In this document: positions 53,251 through 60,381 of the stretch, one piece after another
How positions within the stretch are numbered: position 1 is the first letter of the stretch
Layout of the letters: each line of letters starts with the position of its first letter
Source: Bacteroidia bacterium
GTDB taxonomy: Bacteria > Bacteroidota > Bacteroidia > SpSt-205
Reading direction: 5' to 3'
Length of the DNA stretch: 60,381 bases
Assembly: GCA_025059535.1 (NCBI GenBank)
Contig: JANXCX010000020.1
Span: 1 to 60,381 of the forward strand
Program-made: the position numbers and the translations under genes
Notes under the pieces: model-generated
The model's database searches: none
What the model saw: only the letters and a program-made list of their open reading frames with translations
What the model was told of the DNA's origin: nothing

Positions 53251-54799
53251 GACGCCTTTCTACTTGGAGCCTTTGTATGGGCTTTTGCGGCTGCCGTATA
53301 GGCGTTTGGCGTATAGTCGGGCGGATCCCCTCTCGGCTCAGCACCGCTGGTTTCGCCGCCTTCTAAAGGCAGGTAGTAAAACACGCTACGGCCAAGTGGT
53401 AGGTATTACCTCTGATCTTAGCTATGAGGCGTTTTCGGCGCGCGTACCGATTCACACCTATGAGGAGCTGTACCCGTGGATAGAGCGGGCCCTTCGGGGG
53501 GAAGCCGATGTGCTCTGGCCGGGGCAGGTGCGCTGGTTTGCCCGCTCCTCTGGCACCACAAACGACCGCAGTAAGTTTATTCCTATCCCGCCCATGAGCC
53601 TGCACGAGAACCACTTCCGAGCGGCGCGTCAGCTTTTCGCTACCTACCTAACGCTCTACCAAGGGCGAACCCAGCTCCTTCAAGGTAAGGTCATAAGTAT
53701 TGGCGGCTCGCATACCGTAAGCCATTTAGGGCCGCATGCCCGCTACGGCGACCTAAGTGCGGTGCTTCTGGCCAATATGCCCGCTTTCTATCGCTACTTT
53801 CGGGCGCCGAGCTTGGAAATAGCCCTCCTGCCTTCTTGGGAAGAGAAGGTGCATCGCATGGCCGAAGCCCTTCTCCAAATCCCTCAATCCATCGTAGGTG
53901 TGGCAGGAGTGCCGACTTGGACCGTAGTACTTTTTGACGAGATTCTGCGCCGCACGCGCGCCGCTCACATACTGGAAGTATTTCCACGCTTTGAGGTCTT
54001 TTTCCACGGGGCTGTGAGTTTCACGCCCTACGAAAAGCTCTTTGCCCAGTACCTCCCCGCTTCGTATGTGCGCTATATAGAGATATACAACGCTTCAGAG
54101 GGCTTTTTTGCCTTTCAGGATACGGTGGAAAGCAAGGCGATGCTACTTATGACGGATCATGCGGTGTTCTATGAGTTTATTCCTTACAAGGATTGGGAGG
54201 CTGGGGTGCGACGCGCCATACCCCTCTGGGCGGTACAACCGGGCGAAACGTATGCGCTAGTCATTACGACGGCGGGAGGCCTGTGGCGCTACCTTATTGG
54301 GGACACCGTGCGGTTCGTCAGTACTAATCCCTATCGCCTCTACATAGTAGGTCGTACGCGCCACTACATCAATGCGTTTGGCGAAGAAGTCATGGTAGAG
54401 CAAGCCGAAAAAGCCGTAGAGGCCGCCTGTGCGGCTACTCAAGCTACAGTTAGAGATTTCACCGTAGCGCCCATTTACTTAGAGGCGGGTCAAAGGGGCG
54501 CCCATCAGTGGCTCATAGAATTCATTCAGCCTCCCAGTAGCCTAGAGCAATTCACCGAGGTTTTAGACCAAACTCTACGCCAGCTCAATTCCGATTACGA
54601 TGCCAAGCGGGAGAAGGATTTAGCCTTAGGTCCGCCTCAGCTTGTAGTACTGCCGCCAGATACTTTTCACCGCTGGCTAAAGCAAAAAGGCCGCTTAGGC
54701 GGTCAGAATAAAGTACCGCGCCTCTCTAATGATAGAGGTTATGTGGAGGAGATTTTGGCTGTGGCTGCCCTTTCTGACCAGTTGTCTGCGCCGCAGTGA
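53231..54799 (+). CDS. GH3-type acyl-acid amido synthetase family protein
   Basis: 522 residues. Bacterial member of the GH3 auxin-responsive family, within the ANL adenylate-forming superfamily. Readable features are RWFARSSGTTNDRSKFIPIP (phosphate-binding loop), a central YIEIYNASEGFFAFQ, and LWRYLIGDTVRFVSTNPYRLYIVGRTRHYINAFGEEV. Plant relatives join amino acids to hormones; the bacterial function is unknown, though Bacteroidota carry it widely. It is downstream of carA with an overlap and overlaps the DUF4296-like lipoprotein gene by 59 nt. Confidence 0.9.
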   Translation: MFPHPPKTPFYLEPLYGLLRLPYRRLAYSRADPLSAQHRWFRRLLKAGSKTRYGQVVGITSDLSYEAFSARVPIHTYEELYPWIERALRGEADVLWPGQVRWFARSSGTTNDRSKFIPIPPMSLHENHFRAARQLFATYLTLYQGRTQLLQGKVISIGGSHTVSHLGPHARYGDLSAVLLANMPAFYRYFRAPSLEIALLPSWEEKVHRMAEALLQIPQSIVGVAGVPTWTVVLFDEILRRTRAAHILEVFPRFEVFFHGAVSFTPYEKLFAQYLPASYVRYIEIYNASEGFFAFQDTVESKAMLLMTDHAVFYEFIPYKDWEAGVRRAIPLWAVQPGETYALVITTAGGLWRYLIGDTVRFVSTNPYRLYIVGRTRHYINAFGEEVMVEQAEKAVEAACAATQATVRDFTVAPIYLEAGQRGAHQWLIEFIQPPSSLEQFTEVLDQTLRQLNSDYDAKREKDLALGPPQLVVLPPDTFHRWLKQKGRLGGQNKVPRLSNDRGYVEEILAVAALSDQLSAPQ

Positions 54800-55046
54800 G
54801 CCGTCTCCTGTTGCCCCCGATACCCTTAGGCTGGTGCTCAAGGAGCTCTACGCCTATCGTGCCGCCCTTCTCCATCAAGCCCTACCGCCAGCCGTAGCCG
54901 ATAGCCTTTTAGCCCTTTATACACATCAGGTGCTAAGCAAATACCACTTGGACACGGCCCGCTGGAATGCCGTCCGTACTTATTACCTAAGCCGTCCGGC
55001 GAAGGCGGTAGAACTTCTGGAAGAGCTCCTACGCGAAGGTCCCTAA
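54741..55046 (+). CDS. Small lipoprotein, DUF4296-like
   Basis: 101 residues from ATG 54741. The lipoprotein signal MWRRFWLWLPFLTSC ends at Cys15. The mature part is helical and fits the DUF4296 pattern: LVLKELYAYRAAL, then YTHQVLSKYHLDTARWNAVRTYYLSRPAKAVELLEELL. DUF4296 proteins are short Bacteroidota lipoproteins of unknown function. An ATG at 54729 would add four residues. It overlaps the GH3 gene end and stops 1 bp from the convergent T9SS gene's stop. Confidence 0.75.
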   Translation: MWRRFWLWLPFLTSCLRRSEPSPVAPDTLRLVLKELYAYRAALLHQALPPAVADSLLALYTHQVLSKYHLDTARWNAVRTYYLSRPAKAVELLEELLREGP

Positions 55047-55047
55047 G

Positions 55048-57258
55048 TTAGGGTACAAACAGGCGAATCGTGCTACCCCCTAAACGGGCTATGTAAACCC
55101 CTGAGGTTAGGGGCAGAATGTAGGTACCCCTGTGCACTACGCCCTGCCATACAAGCTGACCCGCCACTGAGAAAACTTCCAGCGGTACTGAACCTTCCTC
55201 AGGTAGCCATACCGTAAGGGTCTGGCTTGCAGGATTGTAATTTAGCTGCGGCTTTGCTGTCGTAGCTAAGAGTTCAATAGTATTAGAGTACCGGGGGGCT
55301 GCGCCAGGCTCATCTACACGGAGTCGGTAAAACCAGCGGCTTGCTGGCGGAGGGGCCTCATCGCGCGCCGTGTAATGCGCTGGGCCCCCTTGGGCTAAGA
55401 CATACCGAACGGGCTCAAAAGGTCCTTCGCCAGTTCGGCGCTCTATCCAGAACCCGTGTACGCCTATTTCATTAGCAGTGGCCCACTCTAGCTCGTTGTA
55501 CTCGGAGAAGGCACGTCCTTTCAGAGGAATAGCCCATACTACCGGCAGTACTGTGCAGGATAGGACTTCCTCATCTCGGCAGTAGGGATAGCGGGATGAA
55601 CTGGCCGAGACTTGGAGGGTGATTACGGCATTGGGATGATTTTGCCGAGTGGGGTAATAGATAGTCATAACTACCCATTCTGGGTCCGAAAGGTCTATTT
55701 GAGGCGGAGAAGGGTTTCCCAAAAGCCCAGGCGGATTAGTGGTGACATTCCATGAGACGGAAGGAATAGGAATCTCATGCCAGAAGCGCAGCTGTACTTC
55801 AACTCCATTTGGCCCGCCGCAATTCAGAATATGCGCAAACACTCGCCAGCGCGTGGGGTCTACATTTAGAATGAAGGTATGCTGCTCGGCATTCGTGTAC
55901 CACCAGGTATTGATGACTTCGGGATTAGCGTTGTTTGTACCTCTATTTTGCCAGCGGTGGCAGCCCATGGCGGGGGTGGGTTGGCAGCCGGTAAGGTTCT
56001 GTACGCCATCCAGGGAGTTGCCTGGGTCGTTAAGCAGGATATCATCCCAGTATACGCGCGGGTCAGGTAGAGGTGTGCCATTCGGGCGTGTAGTGGGGCG
56101 CACAAGAAATACCCGGAAGCCGCTCGTATGATGCTCTACATCTACCAGGGGTAGGTGAGTTAATCCCGTGAAAAAATCTAATTGAGCTGTTACCACTGTG
56201 CCATTAGGTACGGGGTTACCTGCCCCGTCGCGTCCATCCCACGGGATGCAGTTAGGCCCTGCATTAAGCGGCTGAAGGAAAGTACGCGGCGGCCTACCTC
56301 CGGAGAAATTGAGCCGAACAGAAACCTGTCCAGGCTTTGAAAGGGAGACGTATAGGCAATAGCTACTTTCAGTGCAAGGCACTACGGAGAAGGAGTCCAC
56401 ACTGGCTACTATACCCGTAGGGAAAAGCTCGGGGTCGGGGTCATTGAGAAAGACGGGGTATTCCGGCATAGCGGGTATGCCGCCGGCATTGATGATACTT
56501 TGCCGGTAGTTAGAGCGGCGGCGCTGCTCAGGTGCCCCGACATTCGTGGCGCCGAAGGAATTACAGCTTACTTCAAAGCCATAGGGGCGCATACCATTGA
56601 AGGCAAAACCGGTAACTACCGAGTCAGGCGAATAGGTGAAGAGTGTGGCTACAAAGGGGTTGTTTCCACCGCGTGTAGTCATGTCCCACTTACGACTCCA
56701 CAACCGACCCGGGCGAGGCACCCATGTAGTACCATTCCACCGTGCTACGGTGATATCAAACCACCGAAATACACGCTTCTGCCGAATGGTCGGGTCATTA
56801 TTGATGGCAAATTCAATATAGTAGTTTCCGCTAACGCCAGCAGGTACCTGGTAAATCAAAGGATCGTATCCCCCAGGGGCCAGCGGTAGAGGACCTGCCA
56901 TAGCTTGAGCGCAAGTAGTGATCCAGCCTGCACCCATGCCGCTGTGGAGACGGATAGGCCCTATGACGATGCTCCCATCCGGCGCACGCAAGCGCATCCA
57001 AACATCCCCTACTATGGTGGGATTACCATCATTGCCATCGTTTAGATGAAAGCCCATATAGATACGCTCCCCTTCTACTACCCGGATATAAAGGCGAGCA
57101 TATTCAGGGCAGTCATAGGTGGCGAAGTTACGGAGGGCATCGTTATTATCCCAAATCTGAATATAGCCATGATTGGCGCAATTGCTATTCATAAGTTGGC
57201 GTGTGCCCTCTGCGTGTAGTGGAGCCCAGCTGAGTAGTAGGCAAAGTAGTCGGCGCAT
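55048..57258 (-). CDS. T9SS-sorted secreted beta-rich protein
   Basis: 736 residues from ATG 57258, chosen because MRRLLCLLLSWAPLHA is a normal signal peptide; an ATG at 57339 would place 27 implausible residues before it. The body contains several beta-sandwich domains, one with a FlgD-like repeat (INFSGGRPPRT, CIPWDGRDGAGNPVPNGTV). Near the end is a typical LKGRAFSEYNELEWATANE adhesin-type Fn3 segment, then a C-terminal T9SS tail (VPLEVFSVAGQLVWQG, LTSGVYIARL). Cys pairs suggest disulfides. No enzyme motif seen; probably surface-bound or released. Confidence 0.8.
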   Translation of the reverse strand: MRRLLCLLLSWAPLHAEGTRQLMNSNCANHGYIQIWDNNDALRNFATYDCPEYARLYIRVVEGERIYMGFHLNDGNDGNPTIVGDVWMRLRAPDGSIVIGPIRLHSGMGAGWITTCAQAMAGPLPLAPGGYDPLIYQVPAGVSGNYYIEFAINNDPTIRQKRVFRWFDITVARWNGTTWVPRPGRLWSRKWDMTTRGGNNPFVATLFTYSPDSVVTGFAFNGMRPYGFEVSCNSFGATNVGAPEQRRRSNYRQSIINAGGIPAMPEYPVFLNDPDPELFPTGIVASVDSFSVVPCTESSYCLYVSLSKPGQVSVRLNFSGGRPPRTFLQPLNAGPNCIPWDGRDGAGNPVPNGTVVTAQLDFFTGLTHLPLVDVEHHTSGFRVFLVRPTTRPNGTPLPDPRVYWDDILLNDPGNSLDGVQNLTGCQPTPAMGCHRWQNRGTNNANPEVINTWWYTNAEQHTFILNVDPTRWRVFAHILNCGGPNGVEVQLRFWHEIPIPSVSWNVTTNPPGLLGNPSPPQIDLSDPEWVVMTIYYPTRQNHPNAVITLQVSASSSRYPYCRDEEVLSCTVLPVVWAIPLKGRAFSEYNELEWATANEIGVHGFWIERRTGEGPFEPVRYVLAQGGPAHYTARDEAPPPASRWFYRLRVDEPGAAPRYSNTIELLATTAKPQLNYNPASQTLTVWLPEEGSVPLEVFSVAGQLVWQGVVHRGTYILPLTSGVYIARLGGSTIRLFVP

Positions 57259-57396
57259 TTGGGCATTAATACGCTCGACCCCACTCCAAGGTTGCGACTT
57301 GCAGCCCAGCAGGAGAGGAATACTGGCTTTCCTCTCCATGTAAATATATTACAAAATTTTTATCGGAAATCCAAATTGCTCTTGGGTGCCCTACCG
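57259..57396 (-). promoter_or_regulatory. Promoter region and leader of the T9SS cargo gene
   Basis: 138 bp between ACAD and the T9SS gene. On the minus strand TATATTTA (57341-57348, one mismatch to TAnnTTTG) in an AT-rich stretch would place the transcription start near 57336, giving a leader of about 75 nt to the ATG at 57258. This is the main operon head with a box whose gene is not leaderless. I see no other gene here. Confidence 0.35.
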
Positions 57397-58584
57397 TTAT
57401 AGGCCAAAGGGGCGCAGGAGGTCGCGCGCTATTACGAGCTGCTGGATTTCAGAAGTACCTTCACCTATGGTGCAGAGCTTGATATCACGATAGAATTTCT
57501 CTACGGGATAATCCTTGATGTAGCCGTAGCCTCCAAAGATTTGGAGGGCTTCGTTGCAGATTTTGACGCCGATTTCGCTGGCATAGTATTTGGCCATGGC
57601 GGCGTGGCGGGTCACGGGCTGGCCTCGGTTTTTGAGGTAGGCGGCTTGATATACAAGCGCTTCGGCGGCGGCTAACTCCATCGCCATGTCAGCCAGTTTG
57701 AAGGCGATCGCCTGATGTTCTATGAGCGGCCGGCCAAATTGGTGGCGAGTTTGAGCGTAAGCGAGCGCAGCTTCATAAGCTCCGCGCGCTATGCCTATGG
57801 CGAGGGCCCCAATAGAAATACGCCCGCCGTCAAGTACCTGCATCGCTTGATGAAAGCCTTCCCCCACGGGCCCAATCCGCTGGCTATCGGGTACCCACAC
57901 ATTATCTAAGCCGAGCCAGGCGGTTTCGCTGGCGCGCATGCCTAATTTGTCCTCTTTTTTGCCAGGCGTAAGGCCAGGCGTACCTTTTTCTAGGATAAAA
58001 GCGGTAGCATTACGCGAGGTGCGGCGCTCGCCCGTACGAGCCACTACCACGTATACCTCAGCGGAGATGGCATGGGTGATAAAGTTCTTTTGGCCGCTGA
58101 GGCGCCAGCCGTGACCTTCGGGGATTGCTATGGTATCCATGTTAGAGGCATCGGAGCCCGTATTGGGTTCGGTGAGGGCCCAGGCGCCCAGCCATTCCCC
58201 AGTGGCTAGCTTAGGGAGATACTTGGCTTTTTGCTCAGGCGTCCCATGGTAGTAAATGTGCCCCGTACAGAGCGAATTATGCGCAGCTACGGAAAGGGCA
58301 AAAGCCCCATCTACCTTAGCTAGCTCTATGATGGCCGCTACATACTCATAATAGCCTAATCCAGCTCCCCCATACTCTTGCGGAATGAAAATTCCCATAA
58401 GCCCCAACTTGCCGGCTTCCTGAAGAAGGTCTTTGGGGAAAGTTTGGGTCTCATCCAGTAGCCGTACCTGAGGCCGAAGGTATTGCTGGGCAAAGCTGCG
58501 GCAAATCTCTTGCACTTGACGTACGCTCTCTGGTACTTCCAAGGATAAGCCTTCTGCTTCAGCCGCGACGGAGGGCACCTTCAT
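57397..58584 (-). CDS. Acyl-CoA dehydrogenase
   Basis: 395 residues, FAD-dependent first step of beta-oxidation or of branched amino-acid breakdown. Readable motifs: WALTEPNTGSDAS, GRPLIEHQAIAFKLADM, GGYGYIKDYPVEKFYRDIK, and the catalytic Glu in IGEGTSEIQQL. The N-terminal 15 residues before the helical domain are variable. Chain-length preference is not predictable. It is 26 bp downstream of the cytochrome gene; TTAAATTG before its ATG matches the promoter box poorly (two mismatches), so it may be read from the cytochrome promoter. Confidence 0.93.
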   Translation of the reverse strand: MKVPSVAAEAEGLSLEVPESVRQVQEICRSFAQQYLRPQVRLLDETQTFPKDLLQEAGKLGLMGIFIPQEYGGAGLGYYEYVAAIIELAKVDGAFALSVAAHNSLCTGHIYYHGTPEQKAKYLPKLATGEWLGAWALTEPNTGSDASNMDTIAIPEGHGWRLSGQKNFITHAISAEVYVVVARTGERRTSRNATAFILEKGTPGLTPGKKEDKLGMRASETAWLGLDNVWVPDSQRIGPVGEGFHQAMQVLDGGRISIGALAIGIARGAYEAALAYAQTRHQFGRPLIEHQAIAFKLADMAMELAAAEALVYQAAYLKNRGQPVTRHAAMAKYYASEIGVKICNEALQIFGGYGYIKDYPVEKFYRDIKLCTIGEGTSEIQQLVIARDLLRPFGL

Positions 58585-58610
58585 GCGTGCAATTTAATAA
58601 AATTCGGCTT

Positions 58611-60287
58611 TCATTGCTGCGTTAGGCGCTGGTAGGCCTCACGGGCTTGGGGGTAGTCGGGCTCGTAGGCAAGGGCGGCTTTCAAGTGAGCTTTTGCTTG
58701 AGCATACTCCCCCATTTGCGCCGCTAAGATAGCGGCATTATACTGGAACTGGGCGTTCCAAGGCTGGATACGGGTGAGACGCGCTAGGACGGTATAAGTC
58801 TGCGCTGAATTTAGACGACCCAACTGATAGGCCAGGAGTGTGGCGCGAAAATCCGCCTCTGGATACGCCGGCGCTTTTTGGCGTAGGAGTTCCCAAACTT
58901 TTAGGGCTTTTTCGGGCTGGCCGGTCATCTCCAGAAGATACGCATAAAGTTCTAACCGGAAAAGGGTAGTATCTTCTTGAAGGGCTTTTTGGGCCCAGGG
59001 CAGAGCTTGGGCAGGCTGACCCGCCAGAAGGAGGGCTTCGGCTAAGGCTTGGGCGCGCGGATGGCGCTTGAGAAGCTCCAGCGCCTGGCTAAGCGCCGCA
59101 GGGTGATTAGATTGCTGGCTGTACCAGCGCAGATAAGCCTCGCCTAACCAACTGGAGTCGGGCATGATCTCCATAGCGCAGCGCAACATCGGTACTGCCC
59201 TAACTGAACCAAAAGCCGACTCAGGCCGCACGACTCGGATATAATGGTCCGTAAAATGCGTGTGCGGAATATCTGAGGTCGGGCCAGTAGGCATGTGGCA
59301 GCTAATACAGGACTTCGTTGGATGGTGGGTATGAGGACATTTTTGACCGTGGCAGGATTGGCAGCGCTTTTCATAGGGCGGAGGTGGAGAGGTAGGATGC
59401 GGCTCGTGGCAGGTCGTACAGGTTACCTTGCCTTTTTGGTAGCAGGCGGAAAGAAAAAGGCGTTCGGCGTGGGCGGCGATGCCCTGAGGTCCCCACTCGG
59501 GCTTTATAGGAAGGAACACCAGCCGATAGTCAGCTAAAGCCAAGCCAGGCCGCCAGCCAGACTTCTTGGTAAGCGTTATGCCCTCTAAGTGGCAAGCGCT
59601 GCATACATCTATCTGGCGGCTAAGCGGCCACTGAGACCAGTGGTAGGCTGGGTCATGGGGAAACTGTACATGCTGGCTGCCTGGGCCGTGGCACGACTCG
59701 CACCCAATAGGACCTCCTAAGGTATCATAGCGATTGTAGGTCCAAGGCACGGCCCGCCAACCGCTTGCATGACATTCTAAACAGGTGGGCTGAATCTCCC
59801 GCGCAAACCGCGTGTTGCGCCCGCCTTCATAGCCTGGCGAGAGAGCCCACTTTCCTACGCGTACATACCAGGTAAGAGGCGCCTCATATAGAAATCCATT
59901 CCGCCAAATAAGGTAAGAACGCGTCTGATGTCCAGAGCCAATAAAATAGTCCAGCCGTTCGCGCCGCTGATAGATTGTATCCGTGGCTTTGAGGCGATAC
60001 TCATACAGATATAAAGCGCTATCCTCCCAGCGTGGCTGATAATATAGATTGCGGTGCGGGTCATATACGGGCGGCTGGTTGAAATCTTCTATGCGTGGCA
60101 GATTAGGGGTGATACGGCCAAAGGAGTGAGCTTTCCATGTGCGAGTGTAGGCCTGGGCTATATCGGCATGGCAGCGGGTACAGGTAGCATCCCCCACATA
60201 TTCGGGTTGAGCGGAGGAAGGGGCAGACGAAGTGCAGGAAAAGTAAAGTATGAGGCCTCCTACCCCCGCTACGCCGACCCACCGCAC
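58611..60287 (-). CDS. Seven-heme c-type cytochrome with C-terminal TPR repeats
   Basis: 558 residues. The lipoprotein signal reaches Cys18 in ILYFSC. Seven CXXCH heme sites follow in order: CTRCH (36-40), CLECH, CESCH, CSACH, CTTCH, CQSCH and CISCH, within about the first 340 residues; extra His residues nearby could serve as distal ligands. The C-terminal 170 residues form TPR-like helices ending in LKAALAYEPDYPQAREAYQRL. The type resembles cytochrome c554-like multiheme proteins; redox partner unknown. Heme attachment would need CcmF, encoded in this window. The only plausible start is GTG at 60287, one base after the tRNA-Thr 3' end. Confidence 0.88.
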   Translation of the reverse strand: MRWVGVAGVGGLILYFSCTSSAPSSAQPEYVGDATCTRCHADIAQAYTRTWKAHSFGRITPNLPRIEDFNQPPVYDPHRNLYYQPRWEDSALYLYEYRLKATDTIYQRRERLDYFIGSGHQTRSYLIWRNGFLYEAPLTWYVRVGKWALSPGYEGGRNTRFAREIQPTCLECHASGWRAVPWTYNRYDTLGGPIGCESCHGPGSQHVQFPHDPAYHWSQWPLSRQIDVCSACHLEGITLTKKSGWRPGLALADYRLVFLPIKPEWGPQGIAAHAERLFLSACYQKGKVTCTTCHEPHPTSPPPPYEKRCQSCHGQKCPHTHHPTKSCISCHMPTGPTSDIPHTHFTDHYIRVVRPESAFGSVRAVPMLRCAMEIMPDSSWLGEAYLRWYSQQSNHPAALSQALELLKRHPRAQALAEALLLAGQPAQALPWAQKALQEDTTLFRLELYAYLLEMTGQPEKALKVWELLRQKAPAYPEADFRATLLAYQLGRLNSAQTYTVLARLTRIQPWNAQFQYNAAILAAQMGEYAQAKAHLKAALAYEPDYPQAREAYQRLTQQ

Positions 60288-60288
60288 G

Positions 60289-60360
60289 AGCCATCTGGCG
60301 GATTCGAACCGCCGACCTGCTGATTACGAATCAGCTGCTCTACCGCTGAGCTAAGATGGC
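60289..60360 (-). tRNA. tRNA-Thr (anticodon CGT)
   Basis: Read on the minus strand, 72 nt fold into a standard cloverleaf: acceptor GCCATCT/AGATGGC, D arm GCTC/GAGC, anticodon stem GCTGA/TCAGC with loop TTCGTAA (anticodon CGT, Thr ACG), T arm GGCGG/CCGCC with loop TTCGAAT, and discriminator T. The 3' CCA is not encoded, so it must be added. The cytochrome start codon begins one base after the discriminator. Confidence 0.95.
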
Positions 60361-60381
60361 TGAATGTGGGAACTGGTGGAT

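Overview
The window reads as chromosome of a member of the Bacteroidota (Bacteroidetes). The evidence is a fused MurF-alanine racemase, split atpD-atpC with a very short epsilon subunit, a DksA-like protein without its zinc cysteines, two TPR/beta-propeller/OmpA proteins of PorE layout, type IX secretion (T9SS) C-terminal tails, lipoproteins with Lys-rich tethers, a two-repeat DUF1573 protein, and the phylum-specific promoter box TAnnTTTG. GC is well above 50 percent. By my hand count only about 1.1 kb of 60.4 kb is non-coding. That is extreme compaction and fits a streamlined, perhaps thermophilic, uncultured lineage (inference). I see no insertion sequence, phage, CRISPR array or rRNA.

Layout. 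1-115: low-complexity sequence edge. 116-2492 (-): AlkB-type hydroxylase and FAD amine oxidase. 2583-8449: lipoprotein, flippase-like membrane protein, thrS, DUF1573 protein, convergent recF. 8462-12350: pdhA translationally coupled to a PP2C phosphatase with two LysM repeats and a transmembrane Ser/Thr kinase. 12347-17226: GT61 enzyme (-), then rbfA, an FtsX-type permease and a patatin-Omp85 protein. 17204-23443 (-): unknown membrane protein and the ileS-dksA-lspA-lipB operon. 23477-31034: NamZ-like muramidase, atpDC, tyrS, tpx, ccmF. 31039-37582 (-): two PorE-like proteins and polA. 37655-42028: a heme-uptake cassette of HmuY-like protein with T9SS tail, HmuR-like receptor and second HmuY-like protein. 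42064-47739: cysteine desulfurase, second transmembrane kinase, CPBP protease, murF-alr. 47736-51564: mnmA (-), a structured leader, FKBP, alanine dehydrogenase, PfkB kinase (-). 51614-55046: nuoE-like, carA, GH3-like, DUF4296 lipoprotein. 55048-60360 (-): T9SS cargo, acyl-CoA dehydrogenase, seven-heme cytochrome and tRNA-Thr(CGT).

How the genes work together. Most of the window is housekeeping (tRNA charging, ATP synthase, DNA repair, peptidoglycan, lipoprotein maturation, lipoylation). Three blocks are accessory in character: the heme-acquisition cassette, the two kinase loci (one with a cell-wall-binding phosphatase and coupled to the PDH E1 alpha gene), and the multiheme cytochrome read out of a tRNA gene.

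The strongest hidden signal is regulatory. Fifteen start codons are preceded, at 4-8 nt, by an exact TAnnTTTG box, and four more by a one-mismatch box. That geometry puts transcription starts at or beside the start codon, so most operon heads here are predicted to be leaderless mRNAs. Together with convergent genes that overlap or abut stop-to-stop at all seven convergent junctions, this suggests a genome where promoters and terminators are folded into coding sequence. The main exception is the 199-bp gap before the FKBP gene, which holds a predicted attenuator-like RNA.
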